Below are positions 11,001-26,000 of a stretch of DNA of 64,000 nucleotides, in pieces. The stretch spans positions 4,039,535-4,103,534 of the forward strand of contig OW203726.1 in assembly GCA_934045075.1 (NCBI GenBank). Reading direction: 5' to 3'. Below the pieces are notes generated by a model. The model made no database searches and was not told where the DNA came from. It saw nothing but the letters and a program-made list of their open reading frames with translations. The number at the start of each line of letters is the position of its first letter. Within the stretch, counting starts at the first letter, position 1. The position numbers were made by a program, and so were the translations under genes. Source of the stretch: Yponomeuta sedellus. Its lineage: Eukaryota > Arthropoda > Insecta > Lepidoptera > Yponomeutidae.

Positions 11001-14000
11001 TGGGAAATTCCAACACCTGTTTCACTCTATCCTTCTTCTCAACTTTCACCTCTAATGCCTTCTCTTTAGGTGCACTTTTAAGCGGAGTCGGTGGGGCATC
11101 TTCGGGCGTTGTCACGTTGACTAGAACCGTGTTTTCTTTCAGTTTTCTCGTGAACAGCTTCGGAGATATGACGGGAGTTTGCTCTGGTTGTTCCGTGACG
11201 ACAGCGCTAGCGTATTCCGATTGTCGCGGCATATCGTTCATGAATTCCAACTCGGAGGCGTTCGTGGGCGTTTGTAGAGTCGACTCCATGAGCTGGCATT
11301 TGTAACAGGCCTCGCACCTCTCTTCCTGAATGGGCGGGACGATGGTCGGGTCGAACTGGAAGTTGTCGAGCTTCAGATTACCGGGCTTGCCAATATAGTG
11401 TCGGTCGAGTATTTCCAGGTTTTTGCTCTTCATGTAGTTGGTAACTATTTGCGGGTACTTATCGAACTCGAATTTGAATCCGGAATGTTTGATAGGCATG
11501 GAATGTTGGAGCGTCTGCGCGCAACATCGCGACGGAGACTCGGCGCTCCGCGCGCACTTCACATCACAGTTCTCTTTGGCAACTACAGTGGGATCTTTCA
11601 CGTGGAGGTTCACGGCCTCCGCGACACGCGTGGACTTCTTCACGCTCTTGCCCCCAATCGACTTATTCTTTAAACCGACGAGCCTCTCGTCGTCCCCTAA
11701 CACGAACACAACTTTCTTTTCAGGCTCCGAATCCGTGGAGTTTAGACTGGAACTCGAGTTGGAATTCAAAGATAGGGGCACCGGAGAACTTCTCCTCTGA
11801 CTCGTCATAGGCTGTTCTGTAGAGAGCATATCGCGCATATTGGCGAGAGTCGCGGACCGCTTCACGCTGACCTCCGACGTGAGCGTATCACTAGAATCAC
11901 TATGAGTATTGAACGAGGGCACTTTCAAAGTACTGTCCGACATAACCTTTTGCGTGGACGTCCTTTTCAACGACGCGCTACTACGCTCCACGTTTATCAC
12001 TGTCACATTTTCACTGAACTCTCCGCTGTACTGGTAAGCGTTTCGTTTCACTTCGCCGCAGCGCACAAAGTACGTTAAAACTACGAGTAGTCTATTCACA
12101 AACTGGGCATTGGTTCCGCCACTTATTATAGTTCTGGCTGCCTTAGGCGGGAAGCCGATGCTGCCGCAGAGATCGCTGAGCTGGGCCCAAAGGGCGTTGT
12201 AGGGCCGAGTGGCGGTGTCTACGTAGATCTGCTGAGGGTCGAGCACGTCGTAAGGGCTGACTGTAGTCACCCAGCCCAGGTGGTGGGTCAGGACGTGGGT
12301 GAGGAGGGTGCTGATGAAGCTGGAATGAAGAGACAAGACTTTAAAACAGCGTTCGAAAGTGAAACAAAAGTAAGTTTGGAATGATCGAACCTTACGCCGC
12401 AACATCAGACACTCTTTTTTTATTTGAGTGACATGCAGTGACGTCACGAAATGTAATTGCCAACACTCACACCAGTCCCCGATGCGAAGTAGCATTTTAT
12501 TTATAACAGAGTGCTTAGTGCGAGTTTTTTAACTAGTCGATCGCGTTAACGTAAACTCATATTTCTATGGCATCGAGGAAGCGCCGCCTAGCGACAAGTA
12601 TGGAAATTTAAATTGCTGAGTGCGAGTTGTAATGGTTTACGTTGAGAAGTGAACACGTTTACCAGCCAAAACACGAATAAACGCGAGTGCGAGTTGTACT
12701 GTGACAGCGTTTTGCCAGTTCGAACGGTTAACTTACTCATACTCACTACTCAATGCTCGATTAACGCGGTAGTAAAGTTATTCGATTGGATCTGTCAAAC
12801 TCGCACTAAGCACTCTGATGCCGCGGTGGGCACGCTAGTAATTAAGACCATATTCTCTCTCTCTCTGAGCCTACTCTCTGTGCCCTGCAGTAGAACGTAT
12901 ATAGGCTACATAAAAAAATAGTAGTCATCCTCCGAATCAGCCAAGCCTTTTCGCCTCTGCGTGACCACAAACAATCATAAATACGTATAGTAAATCTGTA
13001 AACGTAAGCGATTCAACAATCAATATTTTAATGTACTATCAATGTCAACAAAAAGGCAATAGATAAATGAATGACCTTGCACTAGCAAAGTACTTGATAA
13101 ACATTATTTTAACGCATTTCTTTTTAGTAGGCGAGTTACAATAAATTCCACTTTTTTGTTTAGTCAGAACTTACTTACCATAGAATATAAGCGAATGCAC
13201 AATGTGATGATGGTGAGTGACTGTGAAATTAACTTAAATGACAAGGTTTTATTCAAAGTAGCACAGAAACTGCCGCTTAATGAACCTTACAAGTCAAACT
13301 AGGTGTCCAAAAAGAGAAAAAGTCGACAAAAAACTCCAGACCGTGCGTGTGGAACGCCCATGGTTCAGGCGCTGACTAAAAATCAGAGCTGAGGAGTAAT
13401 GTCTTTTACAGCAGCAGAGACACACCGTGACGATTTGTAAAGGTTTAGTTAAGGCGCTTAGGGGCGGTAACTAGCGCCAAAAAAGGAATAAAAATCGTAA
13501 CATGTTTTATAATAAGTACATTTTTATCTAAAACTGAATATGATAAATTTTTATATCTGTCATAACTATTTTTAGAAAATACAGGCTAGCATGTAGATAA
13601 TATCCTAGGACTTTAATCGATTTCCGCTAAAAACGGCCGTTTTTGGCAAAAATCGATTAATACCCTATATTGTTGATCCTAGGTTCTAGATTGCAGGTGC
13701 TAATAGTTGTCACAGTTGTAAAGATATCTCATGTTCACCATTAGATAAAAACGTATAATAATACAAGTTATGACTTTATTCCATTGGTGGCGCTAGTCAG
13801 CACCCCGAACCACTTTAAGGCTGACATTCAGAGACGAAAACTAAGCTAAGACCGGTCTCAGAAATGTCAAAATCACGTACTTAGAAATATTTCGTATTCA
13901 GAATCGAATCTTATCAAGTTGAGTATGAAATGGAACTTAGCTAAGTGTAAGTAGCCAATATTGTAATATAGATTCTCTATTTAATTAATTAATTTACAAA

Positions 14001-17000
14001 ATAAAATACACAGCACAATCTTACACATAAGAGCATAAAATATACATCCACAAACATTTCGTCCAGAGTAATAAAATATAAGCACAAAAATATGTCAGAA
14101 AAAATAATAATATGATATGCACGCAAAACACAAACTAAAATTAACTGTCGAGCAAACCGCCCCGAGACATACCCGAGCCAAAGGTTCCCATAACGCTTGC
14201 AGCGTTACCCCGCTGCACAGCGAGGGAGATCCTCTGCATCAAGTATGCCCCGGAGCGACAGTCCATGCCACGGTTCCTCAGGCGACGCCCTAATTCCTTT
14301 ATGAAGGCTCGTCCCTGGAAGCCAATATTGTTGCTTTACTTGGACTTAGATAGGTCTGTCATCCGTCTATGAATGTCAGCCTAGGTTTTATAGTGTCTCG
14401 ATGTATTAAGTTGTCAATATGTTTCGTATAGCTGTTGCTTTAATACATGTATTTTCTTAATTTCTAATCCTATGTCCTTTAGGTTCACTTCATATTTGCA
14501 CTACTTACAATATCCGACTACTCTGATACGACAACAGAAGCCCTTTCACTTCCATCACCCCGCTGTTGCTATGTGGTGTCGGCCTAGAGAATAGCACCAA
14601 CCCAATTCTTCCCGCGGGTGTCGTAAAAGGCGACTAAGCGACACAAACCAGGGGGTGGGCAGCAGCGCCCCCTGCAGTACAATTCCACCGAACTGCGATC
14701 CCCAACCCGCATGCCCAGCGTGGGGATTATGGGCATTGCCCCCTTTGATAGAGGGCTATGTCCAGCAGTGGACTAGTATAGCCTGACGACGACTCCGCTG
14801 CCCTGCCAGGATATGTCGTAGGGTTGCTCAACGCCAACCAGCAACCCTACAACATGTCCTATCAACATTTCACGTTGATAGAAATCGTTCTAATGTAAAT
14901 AAAATGCTCACATGCATACAAAGCTGAATGAAATGAAACATACATAGGTACATACTCGCGAAAAACATCGTTGCTTTCGCCGTTGGATTTATCACTGGCA
15001 CATCTTTAACGAACTCGCTAACAGACGTTGTCGCTTCCCGCTCCGTTCATTAATCGCTACGCTTTTTGGAGCGAATCCAGGAGAAGTTAAAAGAAAACAG
15101 GATCAATGTCAGACAACACTGCTGTGGAGATTAATTGTTCGAGCTCCCAAATAGATCGTTATGAACTGGCGTTAAGGGGAAGGTCACAATACGCTGAATA
15201 AAGGGCAAGGTTTCTGCCGCTTTCTAGATTTTAATAATATTGTATTTTATTCAATATCATCCAACTTTACTTTTGACAAATCGATTTAATAACTTTCTGT
15301 GCATTTACTGATTCGATTCTTTAAGATAATCTTATTTTAATTACGTTGAAGTTAATCGATTAATTTCAGTTCATATGGAGCGCTCGTGGCCTAGTCGAAC
15401 CGAATGATTGGAATCAATCACTTGAGCTAAGCAACAACAGGCGCGGTTAGGTGCAGGATGGATGACCGTCCCGTAACTACCGTTAGTGGCATTTTTTCCG
15501 AGCGCTTTTGTGCTTCACAAGGCAGGTTAAGCCGTTGGTGCCGACTGTCGTGTAATGGCAGTCGTTAAGCCTTATGGGCGGCTTGATAACTTCTGACAGT
15601 AAATGCCCGCCACTGTCGTCAAACCTCCACCAACCCGGACTTGGCTCCTATGGTCGAGTATGGATTAACGTTCCTGCGATGCTGGTAGAGACCCGTGTCT
15701 CAGCATTGAGGACATACAAACGGGTTGATATCAATACGTTTTATTCTAAGACATGTTTTTTGCAATATAGTCTAATAGTGAATTAGAAATGGTTTTAACT
15801 GGCGAGAAGTTGGTATTTTAACTATAAACCCTATAAATATAATTTCTGTATTTTACTTTAACTTTGCATTTCTGTATCTTATTTCAACTCTTTGTATTGT
15901 TTTTCTAGCGTAAACAATAAGTAATTTTACTACCCTATCTTGACACAATCGCGTTACCCACGACCGTCCAAAAATATTCAAATGATAAACGTTACAACCT
16001 TATGCAATATTTTTCGAACCGAAAGAATCACATGACGATGACTTTGCCAAGATTATCGTTTCACTCGGGAATTTAATGTCAAAGTCATAAAAACTAAATC
16101 AACGCGCACGTTAATAGCGGCTTGACCTTAACGTGATTAGTCCTCTCAAACTGCAAAGACTAATGATAATAATCACCTTCAAACAATTTATTTTCCATTT
16201 TTAAAGATTACTATCAGTTAACACTTGGCAGCTATCGGTACATCATCAGGTATGTCAAATATTGAATTTAAAAACCTAATTAGACGCTAAAAATTTCACT
16301 CTACCAATTGATACTCAATTGGTAGAGCGCTGGCACGGATAGCCAGAGGTTGCGGGTTCGAATCCCGGCATGAGTGAAATTTTTAGCCTCTAATTAGGTT
16401 TTTAAATTTGTCCTTAGCACGGGTTAGTGCATTAAAATAAAAATATTATAATCAAATATTGAATGTTAGACATACTTTTTAATTTAAAGTGGCAAGAAAA
16501 ATTACTAAGTATCTTTCTCTGTTTCTTGAAAATTAAAAATATAATTAAAAATTTATAATTAAAAATTTTATTTTTTAGAGCCGAACTTGTCAAAAGTAAA
16601 GAAGAACGGTCATCTGTGTGACCCAGACCCGACAGAAACGAGACATATCTCCTTTTTTTGTAATTTTTTATATTCAAAATCAATGGCTAGCACCAAAATA
16701 TTGCCTTATCTGGGTTTTTTTTTTATGGGGCGTGACCGCTTTTTCTTCTTTATTAAATATTTTCTATTGCAATTATAAAAAATGTGCGACTCTATATATA
16801 TCGCAGTGCTGCCCGCTGGTATAGGGATAATAGAAGGAAACACTCCTCTTAACGTTGACGGAAGTTACACATTTAACGGGCGATTGATTTTTAGGTAAAA
16901 TTATTTACATAGGTCTGCAAATAGAAGGTTCCTCTCTGGAATTCGGCAACTGATTCTGAGACTGAGAGTTAATTTTGGGGAGTTGATCACAAACATGCAC

Positions 17001-20000
17001 TTATTTTTTTCTTTATCAGCTACAGATGTTTAAAAAAACTACAGATACAAAATTGAAAAAAAAAACACGTTTCAATTTTACATAAAAAAACTTTCTAAGG
17101 TTAACACGAGCAGTAGACATAATTAAAACTGTTTTTATACGGATTTATGCTCGTTTATTACATTTTTTACAATTTTCCAACGTTTCGGCACTTTTTCAGG
17201 TGCCTTTTTCAAGACTTTTTCTTTGATGGGACCACGGCACCTGAAAAAGTGCCGAAACGTTGGAAAATTGTAAAAAATCTAATAAACGAGCATAAATCCG
17301 TATAAAAACAGTTTTAATTATAAAAAAACTTATTTAAAAAGTTCTTTCTTTTAACTTAAAAAAAACTATTAGAATATGATAACAACCGTTCGTCGGTATA
17401 AAGGTAAAATTCAGTAACTGCAAATGAGCCTAATCGTAGAAACTGCGCTAATGTGAATTTGAGATACTAAATGTAATATTTAGTACAGAAATAAAAACGC
17501 TCACCCATCGTTATTTTTTTATGATTAAACTAGATAGTGTTATTTTTGGGCAAAAATAATTATCAGTTTATAAATTAAAAAAATGGAAAAGCAGTTAATA
17601 AGTTTTACCTTTATACCGACGCGTTGTTACTCGATTTATAGCTTTTAAAATATAGGCACTTAAGACAAAATATTAAATATCAATTAATCCTGATGGATTT
17701 TTTTATTTGTTTAGGAGAAAAAAATCTCGTAAACATGAGAAACTATAAACAAAACGTTACTCAGATCCGAGAGAGAAAAACAATTGGTGACCTGTTTTCC
17801 GACCTTCAAAAACTAGACCAGGTTCTTTGCGCCCAACTCTGCGCCCAAGGTCATCGGCGGCTAGAAGCGCCTTAAACTCACGTGCTACCGTTTCCGTATG
17901 CCCCCGTAAACTCGGGAGAGATTTATGAAGACGTAATTAACTCTTCCTGAACGCGAGAGTAAAGACTTTATTTATACAGCAGACCCAACGTTTATCTCGG
18001 CGAGTCTGCGAACGAGGCGCGTCGAGATTAATTACAAATATACTTTGTACGACTGTTCGTAAAATTTTACATTTCAAGAAAAAACACAAAATACAATGGC
18101 AAAGAAAAACTAACCTGTTAAGCCAGATTGAAGTCTAAGAATCGATATCAACCCGTTATGTCGCCACTGCTGGGGCACTGGTCTCCGGGTTAGGCCGGAG
18201 ATCTAACATAACATTAACATTTTCATACAAGCACATACATTGCTTCTGGCCCCACACTAGGATGCCCTGTGTCGTGAAGCAAAAGGTTAGGCCATACTCC
18301 ACCACGGGGGCCAAGTCCGGGTTGGTGGAGGATTGTAAGAGAGTGGCGGGCCTTACTGTCAGAAGTTATCAAGCCGCCCATAAGGCGTCTGATATGGCTT
18401 AACGACTGTCATTATATGACAGCCGGCACCAACGGCTTAACGTGCCTTGTGAAGCACGGAAGCGCTCGGAAAAATGCCACTAGCGGTAGTCACGGGGCGC
18501 TCACCCATCCCGTACCTGACCGCGCCTGTTGTTGCTTAACCAAGTGATTGATTCCAATCACTCGGTTCGCCTAGGCCACGAGTGCTTCACTACTTCTACT
18601 ACTTGTATTTTCAAATTAGTTGTGGCATATGAAACCGCATCATATGCCACAACTAATTTGCGCCGTCACGAGTTGTGTCGCATCGCGCTCGCGTTTAAAA
18701 CTAATGACGTAAACAAACGAAAGCTTTTTTGAGACACATTCTGCTTTCATGACAAAAGACTCATCGCGTGTCACGTTTAATTTTAGAAAGTGGAGAGAGA
18801 TGTATGGTTTATTTATACAAAATGCTGTGTAGTGTCGGCCTAGAGAATATCACCAACCCAAATTCTTCCCGCGGATGTCGTAAAAGGCGACTAAGGGACG
18901 TAAACCCGGGGGTGGGCAGCAGCGCCCCCTCCAGTACAATTCCACCAATCTGCGATCCCCAACCCGCATGCCCAGCGGGAGGATTATGGGCATTACCCCC
19001 CCAATGATGGCACAATCTTGTGCTATGGCGCTCATTAGGGGAGGGATATGTCCAGCAGTGGACTAATATAGCCTGAAGAAGAAGAAGATACAAAACGATC
19101 GATACGTCGTGCACGTCTTTAACACGTAATTTTGCCACGCTGCGCAGAGAGAAAGTTCAGTTCATTATTTTATGCCACACCTGGCAATAAAGTGGCTTTT
19201 TCCGCACGCTGCGCGTACCTACGGAAAAAGCCGCTTTCTGGCCAAGTGTAGACATAAAAAGATGTACACAACACGGGAGGTAATAAAGAAAGCTCTCGAT
19301 CGCATATATACGTCCCTCGCTTGCAGCTCGGGCCGCAAACTTCTGCGATTTCGGCCTTTCTTTGTATTACCACCCTAGTTGTGTAATGTACTATTAGAGC
19401 GTTTATGATGACAGCATTATGTATGGGTCAATTTGCTGTTGACTATATAGGAGGGATATGGATGGATGGATGGATGGTATAGGTGTTGAGCGAGCCTACT
19501 CCCTCTGAACAACGTCCCAGGCAATGCAGTTCATCATCATCACCATCGGCCTACGGTTGTCCACTGCTGGACATAGGCCTGTCCCATTGCACGCCACTGA
19601 GCACGGTCCTCGGCTACTCTCATCCAGCTCTTCCCAGCCGCCCTGCGAAGATCATCGCTCCACCGAGTCTCAGGACGTCCTACACTACGTTTACCGATCC
19701 GCGGTCTCCACTCAAGAACTCTTCTAACCCATCGGTTATCAGTTCTTCGGGTGATAAGGCCGGCCCACTGCCACTTCAGCATGCTAATTAGGTGGGCTAT
19801 GTCGGTGAGTTTGGTTCTCTGTCGGCAGTTTCATGTATGTTTTTAATTTGATTAAAATGATTAATGTCACGCTGTTCCTTTCTTTTAAATACTATGTTAC
19901 TTAAGAAGAGTTATTAGTTTTTGGCCATTTTTTCGATTGGAATCATAAAAGTAGGGGTGTTTTTTTTTTTATTTAAGTCGGTTCGATTCCCAGACAAGGC

Positions 20001-23000
20001 AAGAAATTTTTAGAAAATCTTTGAATGCAGAATTACTATCTTTTAAAAATAACATAAAGTATTCTTTCAGCAAAATACCCTATCTACGATATTTAAGGTA
20101 CTTTCCCTTCATGGCCCATAACTTTGGGACGCCCTGTATAACCACTCAGTCTCGTCTCAGTGTGAGACGAGCAACCGACGACGCGAGCTCCGTCTCTGCT
20201 CACCATGATTAATCTCTACTAATCGGAGCAAAACCTGGTCGAACTCTTCCGAAATAACAACACCCGTAAGTAGATCCGGACTAAAAGTCTAAAATGTTAA
20301 TATTCTTTTTTTTAATGCACTAACCCGTGCTGAGGACAAATTTAAAAACCTATTTAGAGGCTAAAAATTCCACCCATGCCGGGATTCGAACCCGCGACCT
20401 CTGGCTATCTGTGCCAGCGCTCTTTCCAACTGAGCTAATGGGCGACTCACCGGCATCAGTGAAATTTCGAACCTCTTAACAATATACTCTGTATTACGTA
20501 CGTAATACAGGTGTATTGTAAAGAGGCTCGAAATTACGTACGTAATGCAGGTGTATTGTAAAGGGGTTCGAAATTTCACTGATGCCTGTGAGTCCACCAT
20601 TAGCTCAGTTGGAAAGAGCGCTGGGACGGATAGCCAGAGGTCGCGGGTTCGAATCCCGGCATGGGTGGAATTTTTAGCCTCTAAATAGGTTTTAAAAAAA
20701 GTCTACAATGCGTTGTGCTTACGAAAGTTTTAGTTCAAAAACTTACAAGTTGGTATGCTTCGTGTCACCGATGGTGAGGACGCTGCAAAGGTCAGCCAGC
20801 ATCGTCTCCGCCAGTTTACTTGACCTATCACTTGCCACCAGGTTAAGCCACACCGGCTGAATGCGGGGACCGTACAGCAGGTCCGTGAGCCTGGAAAGAT
20901 AGTCATTAAGGTAAAGCTTGCAAACGCCTAGGCCCGTACACCACGTCTGTGAGCCTGGAAACTAGGCATTAAATGAAAGCTTGTCAACGCCTACACGAAA
21001 CGAATTACTGGACTTTCATCACATGAAATACAGTTTTAAAAAACAAAGAAAGTGTCATCATAATTTAAACTGTTTTTATACGGATTTATGCTCGTTTATT
21101 AAATTTTTACAATTTTCCGACGTTTCGGCACTTTTTCAGGTGCCCTGGTCAAAAAGTGTAATTTAAAAAAAAGTTTGAATATTTGCATTTTAATTGAGCT
21201 TACCAATTTTAATTACGGCAAGTGTAATAATTTCATACAAACAATATGCATAGTTCATCTGGTCTGCTGTCTGCTAACATATCAACTAACCTTTAATCGT
21301 TTCTTCTTTCGTCATTCTTTTTCCCCAAATCACCAAGAGTTTAATTTTTCCCCAAGTTCCTTTTTATTATAATTCCCTTGTTGGATCTGTCCACTAATAA
21401 ATTTATCGGCATTCGAATTCCACTCAATAGGCAGACCAGCAGCCAGATGGTCAGATGACCTATGTAAAGTAGCCGGCAAACAGTGGATGAGACTAGCGCG
21501 AGACCGTGCTGTTTACCAGGCTGATGATGATGAATTCCATTCTTAGTTTGGGTGAAAAATGCGAACTAAAAGACAGAAATAAGAGAAAAGTGAAGCGTCT
21601 GAATACGCCTTTGGTTTCAGCGCTACATGCTTATGCAGCGACGGTATAATTCCCTTACCACTGCGCTGCGTCGAGCGAGGCCGAGTGCAGCGTGTGAACG
21701 AACCCGGCCGCGCCGCCAGCGACGAGTGTGGCCATGCGGAGCCGACACACCAGTGACTGCAGCTGGGCCGAGTGCTCCAGGTAACGGCGGACTAGGTCCC
21801 TGAGCGACGTTAAATTTTATTTACGTTATTTCAAATTATTTAGATGACAATAATGTCTGGAATTAAAGTCAGTACAATGCATGAGTTCTATGTTTTAAAA
21901 TAATTATGTAAACTCTGTTAATTAAGGACTTTGAAAAGACTAAGTTTGGAGTTTTTTGTACATTTTTTCTCCAAAATGATCTAGATTTTGAAATGGACAC
22001 CTAGTTTGAATTGTAACGTTCATTAAGCCGCAGCTTCTGCGCTACTTTGAATAAAACCTTTTCATTTCATTTCAATAATAAATTAGATTTTTTTAAATTA
22101 GGCTTTATACATCCCACGGGGCACGGGCCTTTTCTCAGAGACAGAGAGAGTATGGGCTTAATTACCACGCGTGCCCACCGCGGATTGGCAATTTCAAGCG
22201 CTGGAGTATATGAACAAATTGTATAGGCTAAGAACATAAGTGTATTTGCTTTGCTTAGAACGTTGTACAGTATGTTAGGTATTTTCTAACAGGTCATTCT
22301 AAGTATAATTAAAAATTATTTATGTAATTAAAATTACAGGTGCTAAAATCTACGACTTCGATATAATATACAACGTCCAATGGAAATTACCGTTGTATTC
22401 GACTAAATAAATAAAAATTAAGAATAGCTGTAATGTCAAACATGAAATGTCACTTTACATCACTCACTTCTATTAGGAATTCATGTAACGAGTTTAAATA
22501 TAGCAGTTTTGCTATAGCCAATTATACAGATCTCTGTCAAACATCGTTCATCTTAATTTTAGGAATTCAACAAGCATTTTTTCTCATGCAAGCTGTGGAC
22601 CTACCTAACCTTCTACAGCCCACGCAGTTTTTACCTTGCAAGCATTGGACCAAACTAACCTTCCAGTCCAAAGTAGTTTTACGTGCTAATCAGACTCACA
22701 TCTCGTCGGAATCAGCGACGGTGATCAGCAGCGCCAATCCCAGCTTATTTTTCTTCTGTGGCGCGGGGGAGGCCGAGCCGCCGCTCGCTAGGCTATCGCT
22801 GGTGCCGCTTGTCGAACTGTTGCTATAGGTCTGAGGACGAAAGAGTCAGTGAAAAGCGGCGGGATCTCATAAAATTAATCCCGCAAGTCAGTTAACAATA
22901 CGGCCAACCTCGATAATTGTTGTGAATCCCTCATCTCTCACATAGAGTTATCAATTTACAGACATGACCTTTAATTATATTACACGTAGCATACAATACA

Positions 23001-26000
23001 AGAACGAGATGAGCAACAAAACCTTCTTTGTAGCTCAAAACTAACACAACGGAATCGTTAACTGATTTTAATCGTATTGCAATAACAACTGTATCGTTCC
23101 CAGGGGCGAGTAGTGTCGAAATGTAAAAGAAATCTAGAGTAGGCCGTAATTGAATAATTTTGAGATTAAAAATTATACAGGCGAGAATAAAAAGATATAA
23201 TTATGGTGTAAAAAGGTTACAACGTTTCCATACTCTTTTGAGATAAGACGGTCAGAGTGGAGTTCTTTCACTGCCGTTTTCTCCATTACAAATCGAACCG
23301 ACCGACGCACGTCAGCGTACATTACATTGCATATTGACATTTCAGAAACAGAATGTAAATCGATCTGACGCCCATTTGGCACCACAACTGAAAGCATGAT
23401 TGAACTAGCCGGTGCCGACAATACTGCCCCCGTTCCGTTATGATAAGCACCGTAAGTCGAGATACTAAAAGAAAAAAATACTGTAAGACTTTGTACGCTG
23501 TAACATGATCCATAGATCAAGACCCACGTACGTCTATTTAAAACTTTTTTATAGCCCTAATATTAACGCAGATACTGTCAATTGTAAACAACTGACACAC
23601 AAGTGCCATTTCCCACACTTCAACTTTTCTACTTACTGTAATTATAATAACGGGGGCAGAATAGGTAGCTATAATCTTAAAATGAGATTGAAATTTCTAT
23701 TATCTCAAATATATTAAAATATATTATTTTCAAATATATTATTAACTAAACTGTCCGGATGGTATAGGTGCTGGGTCAGCCTCTAACCATCACCATCACA
23801 ATACAATATCGCACCATCTACACCATCTAAGAAACAATTTCTCGGCACTGCAGAGTCCGAATGGTTCCTTCACCCATCTAGTGTGAGTGAAGGTGCCACT
23901 GGACGCTGCATAAATCATGTCGTTAAGTAGATGCAAAGGCATAGCAGAATTAAAGTCATAAATTGCGTCACACGAATTTACAGTTTATCTTCATCGTTCA
24001 AGTTTTAATAATTTAGATAGGTGGCCCAGGACAGAAAACTCTGGACTGCATTGAAGAGACCTTTGCCCAGCAGGACACAAACGTAGATGACACAAATATA
24101 GAGCTACGTAAAAAAATGCTGTGTGGTGTCAGCCTAGAGAATAGCACCAACGCAAATTCTTCCCGCGGGTGTCGTAAAAGGCAACTAAACTGTCAGAAGT
24201 TATAAAGCCGCCCATAAGGCCTCTGACATGGCTTAACGACTGCCATTACATGACAGCCGAAGAAGCCTGAACAGGCTGGGCAAACTCGTTTCATCGTAGA
24301 CATCATCTTCACTCTCGGGCTAGACAGAGGTCAAGAGTAAGCCAATTTATTGTATAAAAACATCTAAAACGGTAGGCGTTTGGATCATAGAAGCTAAGTC
24401 TGAATATCACTGGCGTGATTAACTTGTTTGAAGGAGCATTAATGATGCTCTTTACGATCGCTTATTATCTCTCGAACTACGTAAAACCGAGACCTCGCGT
24501 CACGCGTCACATGAGGCGGTCATGTGAATATTATCGGATCGCGTTATTTCTATTAATGTCACGGTAACTATGTGCATTACCCTGACAATAATAGGAACAA
24601 CGCGATCCCTCGTAGCCCCGGCTGCCTGAGTGATCTTAAACGATCACGAAAGTTAAGCAACATAGGGCGCGGGAAGTGCATGGATGGGTGACAGTCTGTG
24701 CCTAACGCTAGTGGCATTTTTCCGGGCGGTCTCGTGCTCGCTAGGCACGTTAAGCAGTTGGTGACGGCTGCCGTCGATAGATGGCAGTTGTTAAGCTAAG
24801 ACAGAGGCCTTAGGGCGGCTTGTAAACTTCTGATAGTAAGACCAGCCACTAGTCTTGCAAGCCCACCAATCCGGACTTGGCCCCTATGGTGGCGTATTAA
24901 TACTTGCATAACTCAGAACAAAGTAATTGGTACATGCGAGGGATTCGAACCCATGACGCCCCGTATGATATGCCGCCTTCTACTCCGTTACCACCGCTCT
25001 ATAACACATTAATGCAATTCTCAAATTGTAAAACGAAATGATGGCTAATCTGTTTTTCTTCAAAATTAAATCTTGACTTGAGATAAAAAATTACTGCTTT
25101 AGAGTCAACAATCACTTTTCACTAAGGCCCACTTGCGTCAGCCCGGGTTAGCTCATTTAACTCGAGTTAACCGGTTAATTCGGTCATTTGCTATGCAAAG
25201 TTATCGATTTAACCGGTTAACTCGAGTTAAATGAGCTGACCCGGGCTGACGCAAGTGGGCCTTAGTGAAAAGTGATTGTTGACTCTAAGGCAGTAATTTT
25301 TTATCTCGTCAGTCCGGGTTAGCTCATTTAACTCGAGTTAACCGGTTAATTCGGTCATTTGGCATGCAAAATTATCGATTTAACCGGTTAACTCGAGTTA
25401 AATGAGCTAACCCGGGCTGACACAAGTGGGCCTAAGTGTGCAAACACCTATACTCTGAGAATCGAACTTGGGTTTCTCGGGTCAATTCAATTTATTTCAA
25501 CGTAAAGGTGTTTCACACGGAATTGTGCCTTAGAATAAGTAGTTTTTAAATGAAATGTGAAAATACTGTTGGAGTAGCTAATAAATAATAATAAAAACAA
25601 AGAATTTGCATTCTGTTTGCTGAATGTCAAAGTACAATGTAACAAAAAGCCGCTGCCTTCGGGCCGTAGTGTAGTGGAGAAAAAGTGGAAAAAACACCAT
25701 TCTGACCATCTTTTCTCAAGTCCTCTTAAATCTAATACATTAGATACCACCTATACGTATAAGATTCCATGATTGCCATTAATAACTTGAAATGCTAAGG
25801 CATTATTCAATTGTTTTACATAGGCCGTGAAAACATGACTAGTGCTGCGGCCAGCCACACGAACAGCACTCGTTCACGAGCATAACGCAGAGGTCAGCCA
25901 TCATCAGTCTCAACCATTTTGGAGGGAGATAGATGACCCGGCCACCACGGCACCATTCGAATGACCTTTAGCAAATCCGCAGATTAAGTTCTTGTCAGTT

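Noticed and set aside
16322..16372. tRNA gene candidates (many cloverleaf-like heads, e.g. here, 20589-20660, 55880-55955)
   Set aside because: A and B boxes and the stems are good, but the anticodon loop reads ACGGATA with C at the position before the anticodon, the acceptor stem has mismatches, and every copy sits in the same repeat body. These are SINE heads, not functional tRNAs.
23173..23520. 115-codon minus-strand frame as a missing FNIP exon
   Set aside because: The stretch is a diverged family Q repeat, and the phase gap between exons 5 and 7 is already filled exactly by 29525-29679.
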